This document shows, piece after piece, positions 12,622 to 22,978 of a stretch of 64,000 nucleotides of DNA. The translations under genes and the position numbers were made by a program. Position 1 is the first letter of the stretch; the number at the start of each line of letters is the position of its first letter. A model generated the notes under the pieces. The model had not been told where the DNA came from and ran no database searches. It saw nothing but the letters and a program-made list of their open reading frames with translations. This stretch comes from Emiliania huxleyi CCMP1516 (taxonomy: Eukaryota; Haptophyta; Isochrysidales; Noelaerhabdaceae): contig NW_005200861.1 in the NCBI RefSeq assembly GCF_000372725.1, positions 124,084-188,083 of the forward strand, given 5' to 3'.

Positions 12622-14275
12622 ATGAGCCATCGCAGCGAGAGGAGCGACAAGAGCGATGGCACGAGCGCGCCGCCGCCGCGTCCCGCCGCGCCACAGGCGC
12701 CGTCTCTGATGTCGAGGCTGAACCACGGCACGACGAGGTCGGGGAGCAACGTACGGAGCAGCGTGCTGAGCGTGCGTGTCCCCTCACCTCCTGCGGCACG
12801 GAGCCGGAAGCCTCCTCCTCGCCCCTCGGCCGGCATAGCCAGCTCCTCCGCGCAGCGCAACCGGGCGAGGGGCCGCCTGCGACTCCCCCCGCCGCCCGAG
12901 GGCTCCTTCACGGCCGAGGGGCCGCAGCTCTCCTCGCTGCGGGAGGACGAGCAGGTCTCGCTGCCCTACCCTTCTGCGGACTGGGAGAGCGAGTCGGGCA
13001 AGGAGGCGTGGGCGGCGAGAGGGAGGCGGGTCATGGTGGCCTTCTTGCTGTCGGCGCCGCTCCTGCTCACGCTGCTGCTCCCAAAGTCGATTGACGAGCA
13101 GCACAAGCTCAACCACGCGACCGTGGCGGCGGCCAACTACATTGGCGACGCCTCGTTTGCGCTGACCGGATCGCTAGCGGCGGGCATGGAGGGGATGGAC
13201 CTGCTCGGATGCATCATCGTCGGCTTCATCACCGCCCTCGGCGGCGGCACGCTCCGCGAATTGTTCCTTGGCAAGACGCCCATCTTTTGGCTGCACGACG
13301 AGGCGGCCGCCTAGCACCGCCGCTCGCAGCTCCTGGCACCTCTCGCCAGCACACCCCTCCTCCCAGCTTAACCCCCTCCCCACAGGCGGCTTGCCGGAGC
13401 GAGTACTTTTTGTGCGTCGGCACGTCGACGCTCGCCTTTTTCCTCTGGCCCTCGCTCTCGCGGTGGCGCTGCCACTCGCTTCCTTCCCTGCCCTCCCCGC
13501 CCCGCCCCCGCCCCTCAGCGTCGCCTCCCGCCCCGGCCGCGCAAGGCGCCTCAAGCTCACCACCGCCGATGAATGGCTCTTTTGGACCGACACCGTCGGC
13601 TTGGGCGTCTTTGCCGCGAACGGAGCCCTCGCCGCCGCCGTGCTGACGCCGCGCATCCACGGGGTGGCGTGCGCCTGCTGCGGCATGTTCTCCGCGACAT
13701 TCGGAGGGCTCACGCGCGACGTGCTGCTGGGGCGGCCTCCCAGAATCCTCTACGCCGAGGCCGACCTGTACGCGACGCCCCCCTTCATCGGCGGCCTCGC
13801 CACCGCGATGCTGGTGCGCATGGACCCGGAGCGGGAGGCCGACTCGGTGATGCTCGGCTTCTTCGTGACGGTGCTGCTGCGGGTGCTGGCGTACAACGAG
13901 CCGGTCCGGCTGCCCGTCTTCCCCGCCTCCGCCATCTACTCTGTCGATCAGCGGCAGAAGAGCCGCTTCTTTGGCGAGCCGTCCACGGCGAGGCAGGCGA
14001 GCCGCTGGCTCTCAAACGCGTCGGTGTACGACTCGACGGTCTACGACTCGATGGTCAGCTCGGTGTGCGACGCGGTGATGGCCAAGGCGGGCCAGTCGTC
14101 GCGCGCGTCCTTTGTGCCCTCGACCTTCCGGCAGCCTCTCGCGCCCGACGCCGCCAGGGGGAGGGAGTCGAGGTGCCACCTCAAGGGCGCCATCTCTGCG
14201 GTCCAAGCGGTGAACAAGGCGCGCGCGCCGCCCCCCGACGCCCCAACCGCGAGCGCCGCCCCCACCGCCCTCTGA
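12622..14275 (+). CDS. UPF0126-family multispan membrane protein
   Basis: Exons 12622-13302, 13386-13462 and about 13517 (or 13544) to 14275. A basic, Ser/Pro-rich N-terminus of about 140 residues precedes a first UPF0126 unit with NYIGDASFALTGSLAAG and ALGGGTLRELFLGKTPIFWL, then a second unit with VGLGVFAANGALAAA and the related GGLTRDVLLGRPP. Two such units are the normal arrangement; bacterial relatives (YadS-like) are thought to transport small molecules such as glycine, but the substrate here is not known. The C-terminus is hydrophilic and Ser-rich. Intron 1 starts with GC, and AGGCGGC is repeated exactly at both of its ends (13301-13307 and 13384-13390). Two acceptors are possible for intron 2, both in frame. 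Confidence 0.85.
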
Positions 14276-15480
14276 GCTGACACGCCCGCTCGCCCGCAGT
14301 TGCGCCGCGGGCTGGCCTCCTGCCCCGAGCACGAACCAGCCGAGCCGACGGACGCGGTCCCGCCCTTCATCTCTGGACCCGGGGCCTTGGGGGCCTTGGT
14401 GTAGGGCGCGGTGGCGTACAGCGGTACAGGAGGGGTTGCGCGGGGTGGGATCCGGGGCGAGCTGTGCTGTGGAAGCTACATCGTTGCCGCTGCTTAAGCG
14501 GGGGTTTAAAAGGAAGCGCATTGAGATCGGGCGCTGCGCCCCTAATAACGGCAGTATTGGACAATTTGGAGAAACCAACGGCGCGGAACCCAGCGACGCA
14601 TGCCGGCGAGGCCGATTTTCTTAAATGGTCTTAAAAGAGGGACCCCCCGTGCCTGCAATCTCTTAAATGGCAAGTTAAGCCCCCAAACCTCCTCGTTTCT
14701 TAAAAGGTCTTAAAAAAATCACCTTGTGATTTTTGGGTCAAAATCGTCCCGATTTCATAATGTTCGTTCGTACGTGCATCCGCGGCGCCCAGCGCGGTGC
14801 CAGCGGCTCCCATACCTCTAAGAGGCCACCCACCTCCGTATAGACCCTTATATCCGCGGTTTACGCCCAATAGAGGCAGCTGCAAGAGGGCCCGGACGGG
14901 CACTGCGGCACACACTGCTCGCTGCTCGGCCATGCGGTAGCGTCCGGTGATGCCGCCCCTGCGCGGGCGGGGGCGTCTCGCTCGGCAGCAACTGCGCCGC
15001 GCAGCGCAGGTTCGAGGGTCGCGGTGGGTGGGTGCACTGGAAGACGTAGCGGTCGAGAAAGCGCTCAGCGACCGCTACGTCTCGAGGATGGAGCCGTCGC
15101 GCGGACCCGACCGGCCGACCGGCAGTAGCAGCAGGCGCCGGAGGGCGCGGGAGGCAGCGGCGACACCTCGGGCCAGAAGCGCGAGCCCTAGGCTGGTGAG
15201 GGGGCCCGCTCATGCGTAAACGGCTCTGGGACTTAGCTAAATCGCGCATCGAAATCGGGACGATTTTGCCAGGGCACCGTCACAAGGTGTCGGCCCCTCA
15301 GAACCCTAGCCCGTACTAGCCTAGGCCCTAGGGGTCCCCTAAGGCGCGCCGCGACACAGGACGTCCGACGCGTCTCTCGCTTTTTCAAAGACCTTGTTAT
15401 TGAGAAGGAAATACGTCGTGTGGCGCTGTGCGCTGGTTCACATGGTGTCATGAGATCCTCCCCGTTTCATTCGTCCGCCA
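14276..15480. other. Intergenic stretch with a small TIR-like element
   Basis: No gene was recognised. Imperfect inverted arms at 14720-14756 and 15251-15289 share CACCTTGTGA and CAAAATCGTCCCGATTTC, bounding about 570 bp that may be a MITE. Inside it a perfect 13-bp hairpin (GACGTAGCGGTCG and its complement, near 15043-15081) is visible. To the left, CTTAAATGG/CTTAAAAGGTCTTAAA motifs repeat several times (14619-14715). Confidence 0.5.
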
Positions 15481-15589
15481 CACGGCCGCCCGCCTCCGAC
15501 ACGCGCCCGCGAGCCCCCCGCCGAGACGCTCCGCGCCGCGGTCCGGCCACGTACACGAGGTGACTTGGACCACGCTGTGGAGGCTGGTG

Positions 15590-15800
15590 AAATAAATAAA
15601 TAAAACGGACATCCCAAGCTAGGGCTGGGTCGAGGACAGACACGTCCCCACCTTTGCAGGATTTTGCAAAAGCGAGGGGGGAGGGCGCATCGCCGCGTGG
15701 AGAGGGCTGGGCACAGGGCACAGGGGATCTCTCTCGCATAGGATACACACGCGGGGGCACGAGGGCAGGGCTGGGCGCCCTATTTGTGGGGCTGGTGAGC
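15590..15800 (-). mobile_element. SINE-like retroposon, family C, (TTTA)n tail
   Basis: On the minus strand the body ends in CTAGCTTGGGATGTCCG and an (ATTT)n tail at 15590-15603. A close copy in the opposite orientation is at 61495-61660. Internal blocks (GGGCGCATCGC, CTCTCTCGCATAGGA) align with family A, so A and C are probably diverged subfamilies. Confidence 0.65.
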
Positions 15801-15837
15801 TTGCCTGCGGCGAGGGCGGGGCGAATATATGTATTTT

Positions 15838-16010
15838 CTTCTTTTGCCATCCGTCCGAGAAGACTTGACAGAGACATGCGTAACGGGAGGCTCGCTGGCT
15901 TTTTGCGGCTTTTTGGACGGCTTTTTTGGATTCTCCCGCCCTCCCACCCCTCTCTTGGTTTTTTTTTTGCCATCCGTCCGAGAAGACTTGAGACATATGC
16001 CTGGAGCGGA
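15838..16010. repeat. Direct repeat of a 27-bp motif
   Basis: TTTTGCCATCCGTCCGAGAA and the bases that follow it occur near 15844 and again near 15967, separated by a T-rich stretch. Confidence 0.6.
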
Positions 16011-16124
16011 ATAGGGATGCTCAACCGCTCCACGCCACGCCGCTTGCGGCGGTCCTATTCTCAGCCGGTGTGGCAGCTGGTTTTATTTTTTTCACGCTGT
16101 CGGCTTGACTTTCAGTCCAGAGAC

Positions 16125-16559
16125 ATGCGTGGAGAGCTAGCGGCCGTGCGGAAGGACGCAGAGGCGAGGGCGAGCGCAGCGGCCAGCGCGCGCGCACACG
16201 CAAAGGAGCTGACTGCTATGCGGCTCGGATCCGATGAGACTGCGTCCTCGCCAGACGACGTGCCAGACGACTCCTCGGACGCCTCGTCCGTCTTCAAGGT
16301 CGAGCACCACATGGCAGCCGAGGCCAGCCCAGCCGACCTGCGTCGCCGCGAGCAGGCTGCCACCACAACACACCCTTTCCCCCCAACCTCCGCTTTGAGA
16401 AACACCACCTGCGCCTGCGCAGGCGCTACGGAGAAGGGAGGCGACCGTTGCCGCGAGAGAGGCGGCGCTGCGACGACGAGAGGCTGCCAGCGCCAGCGGC
16501 GACAGCCAACGAGTCGCATCGTCGCACGCCGCAATCGTGCAGGCCCTCGAGTGCGTTAG
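16125..16559 (+). CDS. Possible hypothetical protein or exon remnant
   Basis: An open frame from an ATG at 16125 begins MRGELAAVRKDAEARASAAA, which could form a short coiled coil, followed by an acidic Ser-rich stretch (SPDDVPDDSSDASSVFK). After about 16370 the frame loses protein-like composition. No family was recognised, and it lies between repeats, so it may be an isolated exon or a remnant. Confidence 0.2.
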   Translation: MRGELAAVRKDAEARASAAASARAHAKELTAMRLGSDETASSPDDVPDDSSDASSVFKVEHHMAAEASPADLRRREQAATTTHPFPPTSALRNTTCACAGATEKGGDRCRERGGAATTRGCQRQRRQPTSRIVARRNRAGPRVR

Positions 16560-16802
16560 GCGCAACCTCCGCACCGCTGACCCGCTGTAGACCCGAGCCC
16601 GTGCCGCTGCTGTGTTCGGCCGAGCCGCTGGCAATCTGGCACCCCGGCTGCGTGCGCGGCCGTCGCATAGTGTATACGCGCAGGATGGGGCGGCTCTTTG
16701 GCTGCCTGTCACAAATGTTTCCCCCGGCCTCGCTCCTTCGCGGTACGTGTACGTGTCATCCACACTGGTCACACACGTGCGTCGACGTGAGGAGCGGCTA
16801 GA

Positions 16803-17740
16803 GATGTAGAAATCTAGAAAAGGCCCCAGCACACAGACCGCACTATCGGGCGGCCAATCTCCTTACGCAAGACCACTTCAAGGTCTTGCCTCTTGGCTCT
16901 TGGCAAGACCCAAGACGCAAGAGGCAGATCGCGAGATGAAAGCAACAGCAGAGGTCGGCCCTGGATCCGTGGATGTGAGGTTACCGACTGCACTCCAAGT
17001 GCTCCAAGCAGGTGTGTTCGCCGATGTGGCTCTTCACCTCTTGCCAGTGCCACGGACTTGCTGTGGTCTGTCCTTTCGAGAGGCTTTTGGGCCTAAACGC
17101 TAAACATTGGCCAAGGTGCAGAGAGAGAGAGAGAGAACAGACAAACCAAACGAGGGATGGGAGGAGGACAAGGTCCCCACCTGCACGAGCAGGATCTTGG
17201 AGAAGGACGATCAGGGACACAGGGGAACGGGAGCGGGGAGCGCATCGCGACAAGGAGGGGGGCTGAAACAGAAGAAACAGGGTCCACACACACGACAGGG
17301 TCCCACAGGGATTCCGGGATTCCTCTCTCGTGTAGGACAGGTTGCACTCGGCGGCACGGGGGCAGGCGCGGGCCTCCTACTGGTTGCGCTCTCCTAGTTC
17401 TCCTGCTCCTGACAAGGGACAGCGACCCAGCAAGGATTTGAGGAGGAGGAAGGTATTTTTTGTCGCGAGCCTCGAACACGTGTTGTGCAAGGCTCTCGAC
17501 TTGAGACGTGCGCCCGCGGTGGCGCCTAGCCCCTGTTGACCCCCTGCCTGTGACGCAGCGCCGTCACGCGAGTAGGCGCTCTTGGACACCATGCTGCGCA
17601 TCCTCACCTCACGCTCTCGCTGCTGCTGGCTCTCGGCCTCGCCGAGGAGGGCGAGCAGAAGGTGAGCGCGCCAGCGGGCGCCGGGTGGCGCTGACTGAGA
17701 GAATCCTCCCCTGCGGCGAACGCGACCAGCGCGCCGGCGC
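16803..17740 (-). repeat. Inverted copy of the composite repeat plus the BiP 5' end
   Basis: Read on the minus strand this matches 10790-11697: intron 1 of BiP, exon 1, the upstream unit and the (CT)n tail (17117-17136). Its central part, however, carries the variants of copy 3 (the CTTCTGTTTCAG block, ACACGAGAG and CCTTCCTCCTCC), while its outer part matches copy 2. It is therefore a mosaic of the two, which points to recombination or gene conversion among copies. Confidence 0.85.
17591..17661 (+). pseudogene. Duplicated BiP signal-peptide exon, disrupted
   Basis: Starting with ATGCTGCGCATCCTCAC, this copies the first exon of BiP (10858-10923) and its GT donor, followed by about 80 bp of intron 1. 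It differs by an insertion of four bases (CTCA) after the sixth codon, which shifts the frame and spoils the hydrophobic core. Nothing of BiP beyond intron 1 follows. It is a host-gene fragment lying 190 bp upstream of the fusion gene and in the same direction, so its promoter copy could drive that gene; this is inference. Confidence 0.8.
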
Positions 17741-17851
17741 AATATTTGCCGCAAGCAGTTCTTCACACCCGGGCAGCGTGCGTGTTGCACCTGCACAACA
17801 TGCACATCTCCAACATGTCGGCCCGGTCCTGAGCCTGCGGCGCCGCAGCGT

Positions 17852-18475
17852 GATGGAGCCCACGTCGGCCCGGTCCTGCGCCATCTGCGGCGCCGCCTTC
17901 CCCAGCCGCAACGCGCTTTTCCGCCATCTCTCCGAGGCGTGCGCTCCTGGCCTGCGGCGGGAGAAGGTGCCTTCGCAGACGGTGCTGCTCGCTCTCGGCT
18001 ATGTCGGCAGCGGCTTCCACGGCTCCTCCCTCTTGTCGGACGCCGACGAGGCGCAGCGGCCGACCGTCGAGGGCGCTGTCCTCGCTGCAGCGCGAGGCGC
18101 CTGGCCGGGTGTGCCTTGCGTCCTCTGCGCCGCCGCGAGGACGGAGAAGGGCGTTCACGCGCTCGAGACGCTGTTCGCCCTCAACGCCAAGCCCGTGTTC
18201 GGCCCGCTCGACCTCGCAGCTCTCGAGGCGCGGCTCGCGGCTCTGGCTCCGGCGGTCGTGCTGCTCGCCCCGCCCGTGGTCGTGCCGAAGCCGTACGACG
18301 ACCTCGGCCGGGCGGCGCGGCGGCTCCAGTACGCGGCGGTCCTCACCTACCGCCACCTCCTCCGTGCGGGCGGAGAGGCGGCGCCGCGCGTAGAGGAGGA
18401 GCCAGAGGAGTGGGGGGAGGAGTCCGCCACAGAGGCGTGGTGCTGCGCGCTCGGCAGTGGCTCCGGTGGCGACAA

Positions 18476-18506
<31 letters not shown>

Positions 18507-20540
18507 GCCGGGCTACCTGCGTGGGCGTGGGTCGCAAATCTTCCGAACGGGCGCACCGAAGCCGACGTGGAGGCGCTGCTGCTGGAGGCGTGCGGCGCGG
18601 CGGCGCTGTGCGTCCGGCTGCCTCGCTGCGGCGGCTACGCGGCGGTCCAGCTCAGCTCGGCGGAGGAGGCTGCGCGCTGCGTGTGCGAGCTCGACGGGCT
18701 TGCGTGGCGGCGGTCCGACCTGCCGCTGGTCGCGATGGGGCTGCGCGAGGCGCCTGTCCCGATCCGGCGGCCGGGAGGAGGAGCCGGGTTGCGAGCCTTC
18801 ACGGACCTTTCCTGCAGGCGCTAGCCAAGCTGCAGGTGAGAGGTGGCCGAGAGGTGGCCGAGAGGTGGCCGAGAGGTGGCCCAATATATCCTAGCTGGAG
18901 GCGCCACCGCGCCGTCGAGGTGCAGCGCTGTGGAGCCGTCTAGGAGCCTGCTCGGAGCCTCCCTGCAGGTGCACCGCGCCGTCAAGGCGGCCTTGCGCCG
19001 AATCTGTTGCCCGCCGCATTTGGCGACCCGGCCGCGCGCGCGCGACTTTCGCAACTGCGTCGACCCTGCCAAGCTCAGGCCGGGCGGCGGCTGCACGCGG
19101 CCGCTCGGCCGCTGCTACTCTGGGATCCAGCAGGACGTGCGGCGGGAGGGCGAGTGGCGGCTGAGCCACGGCGCGGTGCTGCGGTTCGGCGCAAAGGACT
19201 TTGCGCCCCAGCAGGTGCGGCGGCTGGTCGGCGCGGTGGCTGCGGTCGTGCGGGGGGACGAGCCGCCCGCGTACTTGGACAGGCTCTTCGAGGGCGGCGC
19301 GCCGCCGCTCCCGGCGCCGCCCGCGCCGGCCGAGGTCCTCTTCCTCGAGCGAGTCGAGCTGGGGCCCGCGTGGGGGGGGTGGCGCTCTCTGGTCCAGGTG
19401 GACGCCGCCCGCAGGGAGACGCACCGCGCGAGGCTCATCGAGGAGGTCGCCGCGGCGTGCGAGCGAGGCGGGCCCGTCGAGCGCTTCTGCGCGTCGCTGG
19501 GCGCGGGAGCGACGCGCGCCGCGGCGAGCGAGCGGCTCGGCGGCGCGGCGGCGCGCGGCGAGCTGTCGGCGATTGAGGCGAGCCTCTCTGACGGCGGCCG
19601 CGTCGAGGCGAGGAACGAGTACGGCCAGACGGCTCTCTTTCGGGCGGCGGCGGCGGGCAGCGCGGCCGCCGTCGCGCGGCTGCTCGAGCTGGGCGCCGAC
19701 ACCGAGGCGCGCGCCAACGGAGGCGCCACCCCGTGCCTCGCCGCGTCTGCCGGCGGCCACTTGCAGGCGTACCGCTTGCTCGAGGCGGCGGGCGCTTGCA
19801 CGGACGCCGCGGGGCCGCGGGGCGTGCGCGCGTGCGACTATGCGGCGCAGGCGGAGCGGCGCGAGGGCGGCGCCTCCCTCCCCCTTCCCGCCTTTCCGCC
19901 CTCCCGCCTCCCTCCCGCTCCGCCTCTGGCTCCCGCTCCGCCTCCGGGCGCGGCGGTGGGGCGGCTGCTTGAGGCGGGAGGTGCCTCGCACCCGGGAGCA
20001 GGCAGCTGCACGGTCGACAACGCGCTCCCGCCCGAGGCGCTCGAGCGCTTGCTCGCGCTCTGGCGCTCGCTGCCCGTCGCGATCAAGGACAAGGACTCGC
20101 CGATCGAGCGCTCCTACCTCTTCGACTCCGAGGGCTGGCTCACCGGCTTGCTCACCGCCGCGGCCGCAGCCGCGGGCTTGCGGTGCGTCGCGCTGCCGGG
20201 CGTGCGCTTCCTGCACTACCCCGAGCCGGGCGGGCACCTCCCGCCGCACGTCGACTTGCCGCGCTGCACCGCGGGCGGCGCAAAGTCGACGCACACCTTT
20301 CTGCTCTACCTGACCGGCTGCGGCCGCGGAGGAGAGACGCTCCTGCTCGAGGAGAGGGAGGGAGATGCAGCGCTGGCGCGGATGGGCGGCGTGGCACCCG
20401 GCCCGCGCGCCACCCTCGAGGCGGTGCGGCCGCGCGAGGGCCGGCTGCTGCTCATGCCGCACGCGTGCCCGCACGCGGCGGCGCCCACCATTGACACGCC
20501 AAAGCTCCTGGTCAGGGGCGAGGTGAGGGTGTTGGCGTGA
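17852..20540 (+). CDS. C2HC finger - pseudouridine synthase (with RRM insert) - ankyrin - 2OG-Fe(II) oxygenase fusion
   Basis: Exon 1 starts at 17852 and reaches at least 18784; a short exon ends at 18835; the last exon runs 18969-20540. Residues 9-30 form a C-x2-C-x12-H-x4-C zinc finger. Next comes a TruA/Pus1/Pus3-type synthase: LGYVGSGFHGS, then AARTEKGVHA (residues 93-102), where the family has an Asp at the position of Glu98. Residues about 224-297 are an RRM-like domain (AWVANLPNG, GGYAAVQLSSAEEAARCV). The synthase resumes with DFRNCVDPAK and FGAKDFAPQQVRRLVGAVAA. Then two to three ankyrin repeats (NEYGQTALFRAAAAG), and a 2OG-Fe(II) dioxygenase with the HxD motif (PPHVDLPR) and a distal CPHAAAP. 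The last exon is one continuous frame. A plausible role is two-step RNA modification, but that is inference. The small introns between the RRM and the last exon are uncertain. Confidence 0.8.
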
Positions 20541-20647
20541 GATCTCTGAGGCCCGCGCCTAGGCCCGCGCCCCTTCCCCCGGATAAAACAAACCGGAAGG
20601 CCCGACACCAGCAAATAAGTCCACCTCTCCTAAGGTGTCGTTTTTAT

Positions 20648-21195
20648 ATTGATTTATATTTCCACCATAAATAAATAAATAAAAACGGACACCTCTCTAC
20701 TGTGAGATGGGTAAAAAGGAACAGGCCCCCGCCCTTGCGATCTTTGTGCAGGGTTCTTTGTGGGTGTGGTCGGCGGCTAGCAGGCTGCAGGGGTCGTCCT
20801 CCCGATGGGGGACTAGCACTAGCCGTCTTCCACATGGTCCCTCGGGTCCCTGCTGCTCCTAATCTCTTCGTACATCCTCCTGCTGATCTCCGCAAAGTCC
20901 TGCTCCCTCCCTCGTCTCGCCCTGCGCGTCTGCTCCGCCTCACCGTCTTCTGCCCTGCGTCGTCTGGCGACGGGTCCTCCATAGTCGGTCGAGGTCGCCG
21001 CCCTCCTCGTGCCTCTTCCCAACGTTCCCTCGGCGGCCGATGCCGTCTGCTCCGGCTCCCCAGTCCCCGGGTCTCCCCTGCTCTCGTCTGCGCTAGTTTC
21101 TGCATATTTCCACCAGCACAAAGTCTCTCTACTGAAAAACTACTCTCCAGCCACTCCACCACCCTCGCCCAGGGATCTACAATGTGCTGTCTCAA
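20648..21195 (-). mobile_element. Retroelement 3' end, family E, (TTTA)n tail
   Basis: On the minus strand an Arg/Glu-rich frame ends near 20819 with RDPRDHVEDG, a layout like family B (acidic-basic C-terminus, short 3' UTR, simple tail). The UTR contains CCTTTTTACCCATCTC and AGGTGTCCG and ends in TTTATTTATTTA (20669-20682). A truncated relative with the same 3' end is at 46100-46215. No reverse transcriptase is included. Confidence 0.5.
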
Positions 21196-21246
21196 GGTTC
21201 GGCACCCAGGGATCTACAATGTGCTGTCTCAAGGTTCGGCACCGGG
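21175..21246. repeat. 36-bp tandem duplication
   Basis: CAGGGATCTACAATGTGCTG and the bases that follow it, ending GGTTCGGCACC, occur twice in a row. Confidence 0.9.
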
Positions 21247-21428
21247 CACCGCCTCGTCGGTACATACAAAATGCGCCTGCGGGCGCGGAGAGCCGGACCC
21301 TTTTTTCTTCTACTCCCTACTATCCTCTCGTTCCTGTCATACAGAACCCCTTTGGGGGGGACTTTGCTGGCGATCTGTGATCTGAAGAAAGCAAAGAGGA
21401 GCTCGATGAGCTATCCAAATCTCCAAAT

Positions 21429-21480
21429 GCACTTGGAGCACTTGGAGTGCAGTCATTAACCTCACTCACATCCAGGGCCG
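21429..21480. repeat. Fragment of the composite repeat
   Basis: CACTTGGAGCACTTGGAGTG through CATCCAGGGCCG matches the part of copy 2 at about 11490-11543, ending just left of the TIR element. Confidence 0.7.
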
Positions 21481-21658
21481 GGGAGCTAAGAAGCGCACCC
21501 AGCGGGCCGGATGATCGGGATCGGGCTACGGGCTAGAGAGCCCTGACCCCTAGGGGAGGGTGCGCGTTCGCAGGGAAAGGGCCGTAAAGTAAACACGGGT
21601 CTCCGAGGGTTAGCGCCAAATATTCAAATTTCGGACTTCTCCGTGCGTCCTCGGTCTC

Positions 21659-22978
21659 TTGGCGAGTTGGACCACCGCACCAGCAAGAAATCGCCTCCCC
21701 ATGCCGAAGCTACAGCACGCCAACCACGCCAGCAGCTTCCGCCACGGCCAACACCACGTGCAGCAAATAACCGACTTGCTCGGCTGGCCAGAGCTCGTCG
21801 ACCCGCCGGTGAACGGCTCCTACTACAATGACGCAGTAGACGACCACTCGGCCTCTGTGGCAGCGGCTACTCGTCGCTGGTCGCAGCGGTTCTACGTTGA
21901 TGAGCGATTCTGGTGCGGCGGCGCATGTCCAGTCTTCCTTCTCATCGGCGGCGAGGGGCCTCAGGGCCCTCCGACTCCGCGGCTGCTGCTCTGGCACCTC
22001 GCTCGAAAGCACAGCGCCTTGATGCTCGCAATCGAGCACCGCTTCTATGGCGAGAGCCGCCCAACCGATAGCCTGACCGTCTCCTCTCTACGCCTGCTCA
22101 CCTCTGGGCAAGCGCTCGCAGACATTGTCCGCTTCATCGGGTACGTGTCCTCGGTGGAACCAGGCGTACCCGACGGCAGCTCGTCGCCTCCCCTTCTCTT
22201 GAAGCGCGGAGCCGCGCGCGGTGCGTGGGTCGCCTTTGGTGGAAGCTACGCAGGTGCGCTGACAGCGTGGCTAAAGCTCAAGTACCCCTGGGCTGTCACC
22301 GCCGCCGTCGCCTCGTCTGCGCCAGTGTACCCTCTCTTCGATTTCCGGCAATACGCGCAGGTAACTGGCTCAGCTTTGGCGTACTCGCCGATCGGGGGCT
22401 CGCAAGCGTGTCTTGGCGTCCTACACGCCGGAGCCGAGGAGCTCGCTGTCGCGGTGTCCGGCGGGGCGCTGGCTCTTCGCTCGCGACGCTGCCCGCTGCC
22501 AGCGGCGCTGTGCCCGTGCACGAGTGCGGAGACCCGCCTTGACACCGCGGCTTACTACAGTTCGATCCTGGCGCAGTTTCAGAGTGTCGCGCAGTTCAAC
22601 CAGCAGGGCCGCTTCCCTGATGTTGCCGATGTTTGTGAGGTGACTCTCAGCGCTTGGAAGTGGTATGGCGGAGGCGGAGGCGGACCGGGTGGAGGGGGTG
22701 GAGGGGGCAGCAGCTCTGCGCGCCCCTGGACTGGATGCGCCAGCTCGCAGCGCACGACGGTGTCGCGCATCCAGTGGCTGCCCACACAGTCGGCTGCGTC
22801 GCCAGGCGACTCGAACTCGACGACAAGCCGGCCAGGCTCGCGCCCAATCGAGAGGATCGTGCCGCGCGTGCAGAGGGGCAGCAGCAGCCGCTCGACCTCG
22901 CCCAGGGCCACGTCTAAGGGCGGGCCCAGCAGGTGGCAGAGGCCGCGCAGGCCCGTCGGCCCGTCAGCGTCCGGATAG
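21659..22978 (+). CDS. Truncated S28 (prolyl carboxypeptidase/DPP7-like) peptidase
   Basis: The frame up to about 22640 is clearly S28: QRFYVDERFW, VFLLIGGEGP, AIEHRFYGESRP and the nucleophile motif GGSYAGALTAWLKLKYPW. These serine peptidases cleave after proline at N- or C-termini in lysosome-like compartments or outside the cell. The family is normally 450-500 residues, with catalytic Asp and His in the second half; here the homology stops near ADVCEVTLS and is replaced by a Gly/Ser-rich tail that is the antisense of another frame. There is no signal peptide at the candidate starts (21659 reads MASWTTAP; 21701 reads MPKLQHAN). It lies wholly within the inverted repeats of the TIR element. 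It could be expressed but lacks two catalytic residues, so it is best viewed as a captured fragment. Confidence 0.75.
   Translation: MASWTTAPARNRLPMPKLQHANHASSFRHGQHHVQQITDLLGWPELVDPPVNGSYYNDAVDDHSASVAAATRRWSQRFYVDERFWCGGACPVFLLIGGEGPQGPPTPRLLLWHLARKHSALMLAIEHRFYGESRPTDSLTVSSLRLLTSGQALADIVRFIGYVSSVEPGVPDGSSSPPLLLKRGAARGAWVAFGGSYAGALTAWLKLKYPWAVTAAVASSAPVYPLFDFRQYAQVTGSALAYSPIGGSQACLGVLHAGAEELAVAVSGGALALRSRRCPLPAALCPCTSAETRLDTAAYYSSILAQFQSVAQFNQQGRFPDVADVCEVTLSAWKWYGGGGGGPGGGGGGGSSSARPWTGCASSQRTTVSRIQWLPTQSAASPGDSNSTTSRPGSRPIERIVPRVQRGSSSRSTSPRATSKGGPSRWQRPRRPVGPSASG

Noticed and set aside
18891-20474. Minus-strand frame of 527 codons under the fusion gene
   Set aside because: High GC removes stops from antisense frames. 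The product is Arg/Ala-rich without motifs, while the plus strand shows clear domains.
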